Assembly (NCBI GenBank): GCA_043813895.1
Contig: JBDRKQ010000106.1
Span: 1-55,385, forward strand
DNA length: 55,385 bases
Direction of reading: 5' to 3'
From: CAZTAR01 sp043813895
GTDB lineage: Bacteria > Planctomycetota > Phycisphaerae > UBA1845 > UTPLA1
The translations under genes were made by a program, and so were the position numbers. Below, piece after piece: positions 18,529-27,602 of the stretch; within the stretch, counting starts at the first letter, position 1, and each line of letters starts with the position of its first letter. The notes below the pieces were generated by a model. The model did not search any database. It was not told where the DNA came from and saw nothing but the letters and a program-made list of their open reading frames with translations.

Positions 18529-19032
18529 CGTCGCTTTGTCCCGAGTTCTCTTGACCGCGGTGCTACTTGACTTCTGTGCTACTAGTTCTGCCAGGAGCGA
18601 CGCCTGTGCCAAAACGGCATGGCCCCCTCACGCCGATCGCCTCTATATGATCGAACACCGGCCGGCAAGTCAACCCTCCCGCAGCCCACGAAGATCAGGG
18701 CGACATTGGGGAGAGTGAAGCATCCACGCGTTTCTCGCAGCGACTGCGGAGCGCATCCACGCGCGCGACTGCGACGCCGGCCATTGAAACCCTGTTTAAG
18801 TAACCTAAACAAGGGTGGCCGGCCCATTGCTCGACGGTTCATCCCGCTCGTAGTGCCCGATAGGCCGGTCTATTCGCCGCGGACAACCGACGAGACGGCG
18901 CATCGGTTATCTTTGTGCCGCTACGAGACCCCGCGCCGTTACGGCGTCCCGTCGCCACAAAACACCCCGCTGCGCTTGCCCGCCCGAGATTCGCCGCTAG
19001 AATGCGTGGCCGTTGGCGACATTGGCGTGTTC
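18529..19032. other. Intergenic region between rocD and tRNA-Arg
   Basis: No gene recognised. An imperfect hairpin at 18790-18815 (arms CCCTGTTTA / TAAACAAGGG with one bulged A) is the only clear structure; it has no adjoining T-run, so it is not a classical intrinsic terminator on either strand. Upstream signals of rocD must lie here. Confidence 0.5.
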
Positions 19033-19106
19033 GTCCTCGTAGCTCAATTGGATAGAGCGCCGGCCTCCGAAGCCGGAGGTTGCAGGTTCGAGCCCTGCCG
19101 GGGACG
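19033..19106 (+). tRNA. tRNA-Arg(CCG)
   Basis: A 74-base cloverleaf folds fully. The acceptor is GTCCTCG/CGGGGAC (one T-G pair), the D-arm GCTC/GAGC, the anticodon stem CCGGC/GCCGG with loop CTCCGAA (anticodon CCG at 19067-19069, reading CGG), and the T-arm GCAGG/CCTGC with loop TTCGAGC. The discriminator base is G and CCA is not encoded. No tRNA partner genes adjoin it. Confidence 0.97.
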
Positions 19107-19458
19107 TTGACATAACGCCCGCTGTTGCGCGCAGCGGAACATGGCGCGGCGCGCAGGCAGTTTGTCACAGGATGAAAGCACAGCAAACAACCGTCCAGGC
19201 TCGGGCGGTCGCTCACACGTCGAGAAAGTCTAAAGCAGCAACGGCGGCGCGCGGCCCCCGCAGGGTGTTGCCCCGGGTGCGGCTCCCGGTCTGAGGGCCC
19301 TTCCGGTGTTCTGGATCGCATTTAACATGCTCGTCGGCAATCGCGGGAAGTATGTCGGCATGGTGCTCGGAATCAGGTTCGCGGCACTGCCGGCCGAGCA
19401 GCGACACCGAGGGATTGGAGCTTCGCAGGCAGCGGATGCGAAGCGATGAAGGTGAGCC
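19107..19458. other. Intergenic region after tRNA-Arg
   Basis: 352 bp with no gene, terminator or repeat that I can support. The last 20 bases carry AAGGTGAG before the DUF1003 gene. Confidence 0.5.
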
Positions 19459-20166
19459 ATGAGCAAGAACCATCACAACCACAGGCATGCCTGTGCTATC
19501 TGCGGAAAGACTTTCGCGGCCAAGGACCTGACGGCCGGCGCGGTCATTCGCCCGGCGGTGGTTGAGGAGATACGCCGAACGCACCCCGACTGGTCCCCCG
19601 AACAGTTTATCTGCCTAGCCGACCTCGCGACCTTTCGAGGAAAGTACGTTCATTCGTTGCTGGAATCCGAGAAGGGCGAACTGACGACCCTGGAACACGA
19701 TGTTCTCCGGAGTCTGCGCGAGCACGAACTGCTTTCGAGCAATGTCGATGCGGAACTGGAACAGGAGTGGACGTTCGGTCAGCGCCTCGCCGACAGAATC
19801 GCTACGTTCGGCGGCAGTTGGTCGTTCTTGATCGTCTTTGGGATATTGCTCTTGCTCTGGATTCTGATGAACTCGCTCGTCCTCCTTTGGCGACCGGTTG
19901 ATCCGTATCCCTTCATTCTTCTAAACCTCGTCCTCTCCTGCCTCGCCGCCATTCAGGCCCCTATCATCATGATGAGTCAGAACCGGCAAGAGGCCAAGGA
20001 CCGCCTGCGCGCCGAGCACGACTATCAGGTGAACTTGAAAGCCGAGTTGGAGATCCGCCAACTCCACGAGAAGGTCGATCACCTACTGTCACATCAATGG
20101 GAACGCCTGGTGAGGATTCAGGAAGTGCAACTGGAGTTGCTTTCGGAAATCGGCAAGCGTCGATGA
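19459..20166 (+). CDS. DUF1003 membrane protein with N-terminal zinc-finger-like motif
   Basis: 235-residue protein of the DUF1003 family, function not established. A His-rich start (MSKNHHNHRH) leads into CAICGKTF (Cys12, Cys15). Two membrane helices lie near 119-142 and 152-172. They are followed by the family hallmark SQNRQEAKDRLRAEHDYQVN and a C-terminal amphipathic helix KVDHLLSHQWERLVRIQEVQ, likely cytoplasmic. AAGGTGAG sits just before the ATG. The neighbours CorA and, further on, MscK-type channel are also ion-related membrane proteins; a shared role in ion or envelope stress is a guess from proximity only. Confidence 0.85.
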   Translation: MSKNHHNHRHACAICGKTFAAKDLTAGAVIRPAVVEEIRRTHPDWSPEQFICLADLATFRGKYVHSLLESEKGELTTLEHDVLRSLREHELLSSNVDAELEQEWTFGQRLADRIATFGGSWSFLIVFGILLLLWILMNSLVLLWRPVDPYPFILLNLVLSCLAAIQAPIIMMSQNRQEAKDRLRAEHDYQVNLKAELEIRQLHEKVDHLLSHQWERLVRIQEVQLELLSEIGKRR

Positions 20167-20436
20167 CGGTGGTCACAACCGCCGCCCAGTGGCCGGTCAG
20201 CCGCGCCAAGCTCTCGTGTTCGGAGGACGGGACTGGCGTCCTTCCGATTCGGCGTGATTCCCAGCCGTTTGTGGCCAGGCCGAGCCTTGGAAGAGCCGCG
20301 TCAACCATCATCGCTCCGGACGGACCGGGGGCACGCGTGTTGCCGAATGGGGACGCCGGTGGGAACATGGTGATCGTGTAGCAGAGGTTCTCCGCTGTTG
20401 AGCGCAGGCACAGCCGTCGATGGAGAAGTAAGGACC

Positions 20437-21504
20437 ATGTTCCGCAAGCGACATCCGCCGGTGGGGTCAAAGCCCGGTACGCTCATGATCAACGGGAGTG
20501 CCCAGCCGCCGAGAATTCGGGTCATGAAGTACAGGCCGGATCATCTGGAGGAGCACGACATTGCGGCGGTGGCCGAAGTGAAGAACCTCTTCGAAGAAAA
20601 CACGGTTTGCTGGATCGATGTCCAGGGACTTGGAGATGAGAACATCCTGCGGGAGTTCGCCGACATGTTCTCGATTCACCCCCTGGCATTGGAGGACGTC
20701 GTCAATGTGCCACAGCGAGCCAAGACTGAGTGTTTCGAGAAGCACACGTTGTGCATCACGCGTATGGCCCTGCTGCGCGAAGAAGGCGTTGAGCCTGAGC
20801 AGGTCAGCCTGTTTGTTGGCCCGAATTACGTGCTCACATTTCAAGAGCGCAGTGGCGACGTTTTCGATCCAGTTCGTAATCGAATCCGGCGGGGAGGTGC
20901 AATCATCCGCAGTTCCGGGCCCAGCTATCTCGCGTACGCGCTGCTCGATGCGGTCATTGACGGGTATTATCCGATTCTGGAGACGTTCGGCGAGAAGCTG
21001 GAGGCGCTCGAAGACGAGATCATGGCCAACCCGCAACCAGCGACCTTGCACGAGATTCACCGGGCGAAGCGCGATCTGCTGGCGATCCGTCGGGCAATCT
21101 GGCCTCAGCGAGAAGCTGTCAACGCCCTGATTCGTGACGAAAACCCGCTCATCACCGACACCGTGCGTGTGTACCTGCGCGATTGTTACGACCACTGCGT
21201 GCAGATCATGGACGGTGTGGAGACGTATCGCGAGCTGGCCGGCGGCCTCATGGACGTGTATCTCTCAAGCGTGGGAAACCGGCAGAACGAGGTCATGAAA
21301 GTCCTGACGATCATGGCAAGCATCTTCATCCCGCTGACATTCATGGCCGGCGTTTACGGGATGAACTTCGACAACATGCCGGAGCTGCGCACCCCCTGGG
21401 CCTACCCGTTCCTCCTGGCCGGCATGGTCGTGGTCGCCATCGGGATGATCCTGTACTTCCGACGCAAAGGCTGGCTTGGCGGGCAACCGCCCGAGCGTCC
21501 GTGA
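20437..21504 (+). CDS. corA: CorA-type magnesium/cobalt transporter
   Basis: Pentameric Mg2+ channel of the inner membrane. A cytoplasmic domain of about 290 residues includes LALEDVVNVPQRAKTE, and it is followed by the long stalk helix and two membrane helices. The pore signature YGMNF is at 307-311 and is followed by the acidic loop DNMPELRTPWAYP. The length, 355, is normal. The start is the ATG at 20437, which has GGAGAAG and AAGGA upstream; a TTG 13 codons earlier is unsupported. The last codons (ERP-stop) lie inside the first copy of a 130-bp repeat, so the extreme C-terminus may have been replaced when that repeat arrived. Confidence 0.93.
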   Translation: MFRKRHPPVGSKPGTLMINGSAQPPRIRVMKYRPDHLEEHDIAAVAEVKNLFEENTVCWIDVQGLGDENILREFADMFSIHPLALEDVVNVPQRAKTECFEKHTLCITRMALLREEGVEPEQVSLFVGPNYVLTFQERSGDVFDPVRNRIRRGGAIIRSSGPSYLAYALLDAVIDGYYPILETFGEKLEALEDEIMANPQPATLHEIHRAKRDLLAIRRAIWPQREAVNALIRDENPLITDTVRVYLRDCYDHCVQIMDGVETYRELAGGLMDVYLSSVGNRQNEVMKVLTIMASIFIPLTFMAGVYGMNFDNMPELRTPWAYPFLLAGMVVVAIGMILYFRRKGWLGGQPPERP

Positions 21505-21620
21505 TCGAAGACTCGACGCCGTATGTATGCAGAATCCCCTCTGACGACAACCGCGGGCTGGCAATCGAGGTCGGTCCCCCTGAGAATGGCGTCGCGTGGG
21601 TGCAGGTTGTGCGCCCGCTG
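21491..21620. repeat. 130-bp direct repeat, copy 1
   Basis: Aligns without gaps to 23863-23992, with about 115 of 130 bases identical by eye; most differences are transitions. It contains inverted segments CGACGCC...GGCGTCG and ACCG...CGGT that could fold in both copies. Starts in the last codons of corA and ends 70 bases before the SpoIIE-phosphatase gene. Confidence 0.85.
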
Positions 21621-21690
21621 CTGAGAAGCCTGCACCTTTGCGACCTGCTGTGCCAGGGCCACAGTCTACCCAGACGGAGGAGGCAACAAC

Positions 21691-23829
21691 ATGAGCGTCC
21701 GCTGGAAGCTCCTGGTGATGTTACCGGCGATAGCCTTGATCCCGTTGGCTGCTCTGGCTCTGCTGGACCGCAGGAATGTCCAGTCGCTCGGCGATGATCT
21801 GTCTGCCATCGCCCACGCATCACTCATTCAGCGGACGACGGACCACCTCCAGCAGCGAATCCGTGATCAAGCCGCTATGCTGCAAAGACGGCGCCATATG
21901 CTGGAGCACCTCGTTCGCGCTCAGGCCCGTGAGGTGGAGCGTCATTTGAGTCTTGATGAGCCGGCCCATGTATCTGTGTACAGCACGGAAGACTACGATG
22001 GAGGGGCAAACCGTCCGCCGGACATGGTGCCATCCCAAAGACATTTCGTGTTCGCCGAGAGCGGATCGGGAACGCCAATCCCCGTCACCTACAACCACGT
22101 GGTGGTCAACTTAGCACCTGGAGTCTCGCGGAGCGAGGTCGCCGACGATGTCGTGCGATTGGCCATGATGGCCGGTGAATACCGCTTCCTGCAGGGGGAC
22201 TATCCCGAACTCATCTTCTGGCAAACAACCGGCCTGGAGAATGGCGTGATGAGCAGTTATCCAGGCCACGGGGGATACCCCAAACAATATGACCACCGGC
22301 AGCGCGAGTGGTATCGCGCCGTGAAAGAACAGGGCCGCCTGGCTTGGGTTGGGCCTTATTTCGATGCTTCCTCAGAGCAGGTGATCCTCACGCTTGGCAT
22401 GCCCGTGCGCTACGCCGATGGAGCGTTTGCTGGCGTGACGGCTATCGACATCTCCGTCGCTGAGCTCGCCAAATCCATGGAGATGCCGGGTATGTACTCG
22501 GACCGCGCGCTGGCCGCGTTGGTCACTCTTTCTGCCGCTACTCAGTCAGCGAATCCACGAGCCCGCGTCGTTGCCCGGCCCGGCCTCCACGTCAAGGGGC
22601 AGCGATGGGATGTGCCCCTTGACCGAGAATGGCTGGACTCAGAGGACAGCAGTCAGATGGGGAGCTTCCTCAAGGACTTGGCCGAAGGAAAGACGGGCTC
22701 TCGGCGCATGCCCTATCAGAGCCGGAACTCGCTTTGGGTATATGGGCCAGTCGACGAAGAGGGTGATCACCTTGTGTTCATCTTGCCCTACGAAGACGTG
22801 TTGGCTGAGACCGCGGAGACGCAGCAACTGGTTCACACACGGGTTGAAGCTGGACTCAAAACCACGGGGATCCTCGCTGCGGCGGCATTCCTGGCCGTGG
22901 GGATCGTCGCCTTTGTGACGTCGCGCTCCGTCATGAAACCCATCGATGAACTTGCTCGCGCGGCCCACGATCTTGGTCGGGGGAATCTCAATGCGCGCGC
23001 CCACATCAGAACGCGGGATGAGTTTCAGCAGCTTGGTGACACCTTTAATGCGATGGTCCCTCAGCTCAGGGACCACCTTGAGATAAAACACGCTCTTCAA
23101 GTTGCGAAGGAGGTGCAGCAGCATCTTCTGCCAAGCACCCCACCGACGGTGCAAGGCCTCGATATGTCTGGCCGGAGCATCTACTGCGACACCACGGGCG
23201 GTGACTACTACGACTTCATCGACTTGCCCTCTCATGCTCCGGGGCAGATTGGCGTGGCGGTGGGCGATGTCACAGGGCACGGCGTGGCCGCCGCCCTCTC
23301 GATGACGGCCGCGCGGGCATTGCTTCGAGCTCACGCAAGCGAACCTGGTAGTCTCGCGGCGCTGATGGACGTCCTGAACCGCCGTCTTAGCCCCGACATG
23401 AGTGGCGGTCGGTACATGAGCATGTTCTACATGGTCTTTGATGCAGGGGCCAGGCAGGTGCGATGGACAAGTGCCGGGCACGATCCTGCGATTGTTTATG
23501 ACGCCGGCACGGGCGCGTTCACAGAACTGGCAGGAAGTGATGCGGTGCTTGGGATTGAGTCAAGCTGGCAATACCACGAGCACGGGCCGATGGACCTGCA
23601 ACCCGGGCAGATATTCCTGATCGGGACCGACGGGATCTGGGAAGCTCGCAACACGCGCGGCGAGTTTTTCGGGAAGGACGCCATGCGCGATGTCGTGCGC
23701 GAGCATGCATGTGGACGATCGGAGGAAATCAGCCAAGCGATTATTGACGCCGTTACTGCTTTTCGCGGCGACCGCGAGCAAGAGGATGACTTGACCCTTG
23801 TGGTCACGAAGGTAGCAGAAGCGTCTTAA
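21691..23829 (+). CDS. dCache-HAMP-SpoIIE serine phosphatase (membrane sensor)
   Basis: Membrane-bound PP2C-type phosphatase, presumably acting on an anti-sigma-factor antagonist or similar Ser-phosphoprotein. Order: membrane helix 7-25; periplasmic Cache-like sensor about 30-385, with QREWYRAVKEQGRLAWVGPYFD and a second lobe; helix 392-412; HAMP about 412-465; linker with EVQQHLLPSTPP; SpoIIE domain about 490-712. Metal-site residues are visible: GGDYYDF (503-509), VGDVTGHG (524-531), SAGHDP, GTDGIWEA and the final EDDLTLVV (Asp699-Asp700). A strong GGAGGAGG ribosome site precedes the ATG. It is flanked on both sides by the 130-bp repeat. No anti-sigma kinase or antagonist gene lies nearby, so its target is unknown. 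Confidence 0.92.
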   Translation: MSVRWKLLVMLPAIALIPLAALALLDRRNVQSLGDDLSAIAHASLIQRTTDHLQQRIRDQAAMLQRRRHMLEHLVRAQAREVERHLSLDEPAHVSVYSTEDYDGGANRPPDMVPSQRHFVFAESGSGTPIPVTYNHVVVNLAPGVSRSEVADDVVRLAMMAGEYRFLQGDYPELIFWQTTGLENGVMSSYPGHGGYPKQYDHRQREWYRAVKEQGRLAWVGPYFDASSEQVILTLGMPVRYADGAFAGVTAIDISVAELAKSMEMPGMYSDRALAALVTLSAATQSANPRARVVARPGLHVKGQRWDVPLDREWLDSEDSSQMGSFLKDLAEGKTGSRRMPYQSRNSLWVYGPVDEEGDHLVFILPYEDVLAETAETQQLVHTRVEAGLKTTGILAAAAFLAVGIVAFVTSRSVMKPIDELARAAHDLGRGNLNARAHIRTRDEFQQLGDTFNAMVPQLRDHLEIKHALQVAKEVQQHLLPSTPPTVQGLDMSGRSIYCDTTGGDYYDFIDLPSHAPGQIGVAVGDVTGHGVAAALSMTAARALLRAHASEPGSLAALMDVLNRRLSPDMSGGRYMSMFYMVFDAGARQVRWTSAGHDPAIVYDAGTGAFTELAGSDAVLGIESSWQYHEHGPMDLQPGQIFLIGTDGIWEARNTRGEFFGKDAMRDVVREHACGRSEEISQAIIDAVTAFRGDREQEDDLTLVVTKVAEAS

Positions 23830-23862
23830 CCATGGCCGCCCAAAACGTCGTGGGGCACGAGT

Positions 23863-23992
23863 CCGAGCGCCCGTGATCGAAGACTCGACGCCGTAGGTGC
23901 GCGGAATCCCCGTTGACGACGACCGTGGGCTGGCAATCGAGGTCGGTCCCCCTGAGAATGGCGTCGCGTGGGCGCAGGCTGCGTACCCGCCG
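23863..23992. repeat. 130-bp direct repeat, copy 2
   Basis: Second copy of the 21491-21620 repeat, same orientation, 34 bases after the phosphatase stop and 50 bases before the MscK-type gene's start. Together the copies bracket exactly one gene. Confidence 0.85.
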
Positions 23993-24041
23993 CCCATGGG
24001 CCTTCGCCCGTGACGACTTCAGTTTGGAGGCAGTGATCGAC

Positions 24042-27000
24042 ATGCGATTTCAGATGCACACGGGCTGCCGGGGAGCACCGGCGTCCCGCCGGCATTCCAT
24101 CTTGTGCGCCCTCGTCCTCTTGTTGTCCAGCGCGGCCATGGGCCAACAGCCGCAGGAGTCGGGTCCAGGTGAGGCACAGACCCAGCCCGCAACAGCAACG
24201 CAGCCGGCAGTCCCTCAGCCGTCGCTCTCCGCCAGTGAACTCCAGTTGCAACTCAAGCAGGTTCAAGACGCGGCAGATCTTTCGGAAGACGCCAAATCGA
24301 AAGTTGTGGGCCTGTATACACAGGCAATCCAGCAGCTCGAGATCGCGGAGCAGTGGGCCGCCAAGGCGGTCGAGTACGAAGCGGAGCGCCAGAAAGCTCC
24401 GGAGACGCTCAGCGCGATCCAGGCCGAACTCATGACGCCGCTCGGCGAGCCGACGCCGGACGTACCCGCCGAAGCCACCCGGGCCGACCTTGAGCAACGT
24501 CTCCGCCAGGTTCAGAGCGATCTGGAGGCCGAGAAGAAGGGCTTCGCAGATTGGGAGCGGGAACGTGACCGGAGGACAACCCGCCGCAAGGAGGCGCCGG
24601 AACTCTTGACCGCTGCGAAGTCGCGCCTGCAATCGCTTGCTGAAACACCGGCCAGCCCGGACGCGGAGCAGCCGGCCGTCGTTCGTTCGGCTCAGCAGGC
24701 CCTCAGCCAGGCACGACGTCTCGCGGTCGAGCGCGAGATCGAAGCGTACAACAGCGAACTTCTCAGCTATGACGCTCGCCGTGATTTGCTCCAGGCGCGA
24801 CTCGACCGGTCTGCGCGGCGTGTCAGCCACATCGAGAAGCTCCTCGCCGCGTGGCAGAATCTCGTTCAGGAAAGGGCGCGCAAAGAGTCGGAACTCGCAC
24901 TGCGTGAGGCGCGCGAGCAGTTGAAGCGGGCGCATCCGGCCATACGGCCGCTCGCGGAGGAACGTGAGCAGTTAGTGCTGCGTGCAAAGGAATTGCAGGC
25001 CGAGAGCAAACAAGTCGACGCGCGTGTGGCCGAAACGGAGGCCCTCCTGACCCAGGCGGGTCAGGACTTCGACAAGATCACGCGGCGTGTGAACGCGACA
25101 GGGCTGACGAACGCCATCGGCCAACTCCTGCGAAAGCACCGCAACAATCTCCCCGGGCTCCGTCCATCGGAGCGCAGTCTTCGTCAGCGGAAAGACAGAA
25201 TCAGCGACGCTCAGCTTGCCATGATGGAGCTCGAGGAGCGGCGCAGCGAGTTGATGAAGGTGGACGCAATCGTCGCAGAAATCATGGCACTAGTTGACGC
25301 CGATACGAGCGAAGAACAGCGAACGATGATCCGACAGGCCGCGGAAGAAGCCATCGTCACCCTTCGCGCCGACACGGACAGCCTGCTAAAGGACCATGAT
25401 CGGCTCTTCGACAAACTCGTCGACCTCGACAGCAAGGAGCGAGATCTGGTCGAGAAGATCGAGCGTTTTGAGGAGTTCGTTGACGAGAAGGTCCTCTGGA
25501 TCAAGAGCGGGGCATTGCCCAACGTGGCGGACATCCGGCGCGGGCAGGAGACGCTCGCGTGGCTGCTGGATCCGGCGGATTGGGCGGACGTCATCAAGTC
25601 GGTCGGCGGGACCTTTCGCGCCAACGCCGGCCCGACCCTCGCGGGTCTGCTGGTGCTCATCGTGATTTGGTTGGCATCACCGCGGCTGCTACGCCTGGTG
25701 CGCGAAGCCGGGGAAATGGTGACCAAGCCGTCCAAGGACAGCATGGGACGGACGATCGGCGTGCTGTTCGCGACGGCCGGTCTCAGCGTGCGGTGGCCGG
25801 CAACACTGTGGTTTGCCGGACGGATTATCGCATCGCCGTATGATGCAACCGACTTCTCCAAGGCGGTTGCGAGCGGCCTCAGTGCAACCGCCGTGATCGT
25901 GCTCACGCTGCAGTCGTTGCGGCAACTGGCACGGCGCAACGGCCTGGCTGAGAAGCACTTTCGCTGGAACGCCCGGTCATTGACTCTCTTGAAGCGGCAT
26001 ATCGCCTGGCTGACCGCCGTGCTCGTGCCCACGTTCTTCATCTTTGCCGCGTTGGAAGCGCAGACGATCGAAGGCACAAAGGATTCGCTCGGCCGTCTCG
26101 CATTCATCGTGGCGTACCTGGCCATAGCGCTGTTTGTGCAGCGCGTGTTGCGGCCGGCGGGGCGTATCCTTGGCCCAGTGCTTCAGCGACAGCCAGGCAA
26201 CTCGCTCTACCGGCTGCGACACATCTGGTATCTGCTTGCGTTAGCGCTGCCGGTCTCGCTCGTGATTGCAGCGGTTTCGGGGTACTACTACACGTCACTT
26301 TATCTCGGCGCGCGATTCATGGAATCGGTTTGGCTACTCCTCGGATTGATCGTGCTGCGCGCGTTGATAGATCGCTGGCTCCTGCTGCAGACACGCCACC
26401 GCGCGATTGTCGAGGCACGTGAACGTGCCGCGCTGCGGCGACAGCAGAAGGAAGGCGAATGCGCGACGCCGAGTGAGCAAGAGGCGATCACCGTAGCAGA
26501 AGAGAAACTCGACGTCGCGGCGATCAACAAGCAGACGCTGCAACTCGTGCGTGTGACCTTGATCGTCATTGGCCTTGTCGCCCTGTGGGGGATCTGGGCG
26601 GAAGCGATGCCGGCGCTGGGCGTATTTCGCGGGGTCACGCTCTGGACGATCACACAGCAGGCGTCCGAAACGGTTCCCACGGTGGACGGTGGCACGCGGG
26701 TGGATGAGTACACCAAGACGATTCCAGTCACACTGGCCAACCTCGGGCTCGCCGGCCTCGTGGCCCTGATCACGGTCGTGGCCGTCAAGAACATCCCGGG
26801 GCTCCTGGAGATCACGATCCTGCAGCGATTGCCCATGGACGCCGGCGGGCGGTTCGCGGCCACGGTGATTACGCGCTACATCATCACCGTTGTCGGGATA
26901 ATCGTGGCGTTTGGCGAGATCGGCGTCGGATGGTCTGAAGTGCAATGGCTGATCGCCGCCATGACGGTCGGCCTGGGCTTTGGCTTGCAGGAGATATTCG

Positions 27001-27602
27001 CGAATCTGGTTTCGGGCCTGATGCTGCTGTTCGAACGGCCGATTCGCATCGGGGACACGGTCACTGTTGGAGATATCAATGGCACGGTCACCCGCATCCG
27101 CACACGAGCAACGACGGTCGTGGGGTGGGACCGTAAGGAGCTGATCATCCCGAACAAGGAGTTCATTACAGGCAGAGTCGTGAACTGGACGCTGTCAGAC
27201 TCGACACTCCGATTGATCGTGCCGGTCGGGATTGCCTACGGCTCTGACACACGACTGGCGCGCGAGGTGTTGATGCGTGTCGTGCACGAGCATCCCAACG
27301 TATTAGCAGATCCGGCGCCACGTATCCTGTTTGCCGGCTTCGGCGACAGCTCTTTGAACTTCGAGGTGCGAGTGTACGTTGGCGCAATTGACCACTACCT
27401 GTCCACGATCGATGGAATCAACGACGCAATCGATCGCGAGTTCCGCAAGGCAGGCATCGAGATTGCGTTCCCGCAGCGTGACATCCACGTGCGTAGCATC
27501 CAGGGCGCCCTGCCGGTCATTGACGGGGCGTCGGGCAGAACGGTCACTCGCACGATCAGCGGCAGCCCAGGCGAACATGGTGGCACGGAGGGCAAACAGT
27601 GA
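24042..27602 (+). CDS. Large MscK/KefA-type mechanosensitive channel
   Basis: 1186-residue channel expected to open under membrane tension on hypo-osmotic shock. It has a signal peptide (SILCALVLLLSSAAMG), then a periplasmic coiled-coil region of about 480 residues rich in Gln, Glu and Arg. Multiple membrane helices run from about residue 525 to 930, and the C-terminal part is an MscS core with pore helix GLGFGLQEIFANLVSGLMLL (about 975-994), followed by FERPIRIGDTV, ELIIPNKEF and the C-terminal alpha/beta domain. The architecture matches E. coli MscK (about 1120 residues). The ATG at 24042 has GGAGG 11 bases upstream. A dispersed repeat (24070-24092) encodes part of the signal-peptide n-region. 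Its stop overlaps the next start (GTGA), implying coupling to the glycoside hydrolase. Confidence 0.92.
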   Translation: MRFQMHTGCRGAPASRRHSILCALVLLLSSAAMGQQPQESGPGEAQTQPATATQPAVPQPSLSASELQLQLKQVQDAADLSEDAKSKVVGLYTQAIQQLEIAEQWAAKAVEYEAERQKAPETLSAIQAELMTPLGEPTPDVPAEATRADLEQRLRQVQSDLEAEKKGFADWERERDRRTTRRKEAPELLTAAKSRLQSLAETPASPDAEQPAVVRSAQQALSQARRLAVEREIEAYNSELLSYDARRDLLQARLDRSARRVSHIEKLLAAWQNLVQERARKESELALREAREQLKRAHPAIRPLAEEREQLVLRAKELQAESKQVDARVAETEALLTQAGQDFDKITRRVNATGLTNAIGQLLRKHRNNLPGLRPSERSLRQRKDRISDAQLAMMELEERRSELMKVDAIVAEIMALVDADTSEEQRTMIRQAAEEAIVTLRADTDSLLKDHDRLFDKLVDLDSKERDLVEKIERFEEFVDEKVLWIKSGALPNVADIRRGQETLAWLLDPADWADVIKSVGGTFRANAGPTLAGLLVLIVIWLASPRLLRLVREAGEMVTKPSKDSMGRTIGVLFATAGLSVRWPATLWFAGRIIASPYDATDFSKAVASGLSATAVIVLTLQSLRQLARRNGLAEKHFRWNARSLTLLKRHIAWLTAVLVPTFFIFAALEAQTIEGTKDSLGRLAFIVAYLAIALFVQRVLRPAGRILGPVLQRQPGNSLYRLRHIWYLLALALPVSLVIAAVSGYYYTSLYLGARFMESVWLLLGLIVLRALIDRWLLLQTRHRAIVEARERAALRRQQKEGECATPSEQEAITVAEEKLDVAAINKQTLQLVRVTLIVIGLVALWGIWAEAMPALGVFRGVTLWTITQQASETVPTVDGGTRVDEYTKTIPVTLANLGLAGLVALITVVAVKNIPGLLEITILQRLPMDAGGRFAATVITRYIITVVGIIVAFGEIGVGWSEVQWLIAAMTVGLGFGLQEIFANLVSGLMLLFERPIRIGDTVTVGDINGTVTRIRTRATTVVGWDRKELIIPNKEFITGRVVNWTLSDSTLRLIVPVGIAYGSDTRLAREVLMRVVHEHPNVLADPAPRILFAGFGDSSLNFEVRVYVGAIDHYLSTIDGINDAIDREFRKAGIEIAFPQRDIHVRSIQGALPVIDGASGRTVTRTISGSPGEHGGTEGKQ
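24070..24092. repeat. Copy of the GGGGAGCA-hairpin repeat inside the channel gene
   Basis: Matches 5289-5311 with one difference in 23 bases. The hairpin CCGGCG/CGCCGG (24078-24092) is preserved although it is translated as part of CRGAPASRR in the signal peptide. Confidence 0.65.

Noticed and set aside
18790..18815. Intrinsic terminator near tRNA-Arg
   Set aside because: A bulged hairpin without a T-run on either side; structure noted but not called a terminator.
21491..23992. Integron-style gene cassette (attC sites) around the SpoIIE phosphatase
   Set aside because: The flanking repeats lack RYYYAAC and GTTRRRY core sites, and the gene is far larger than typical cassettes. No integron integrase is in the window.
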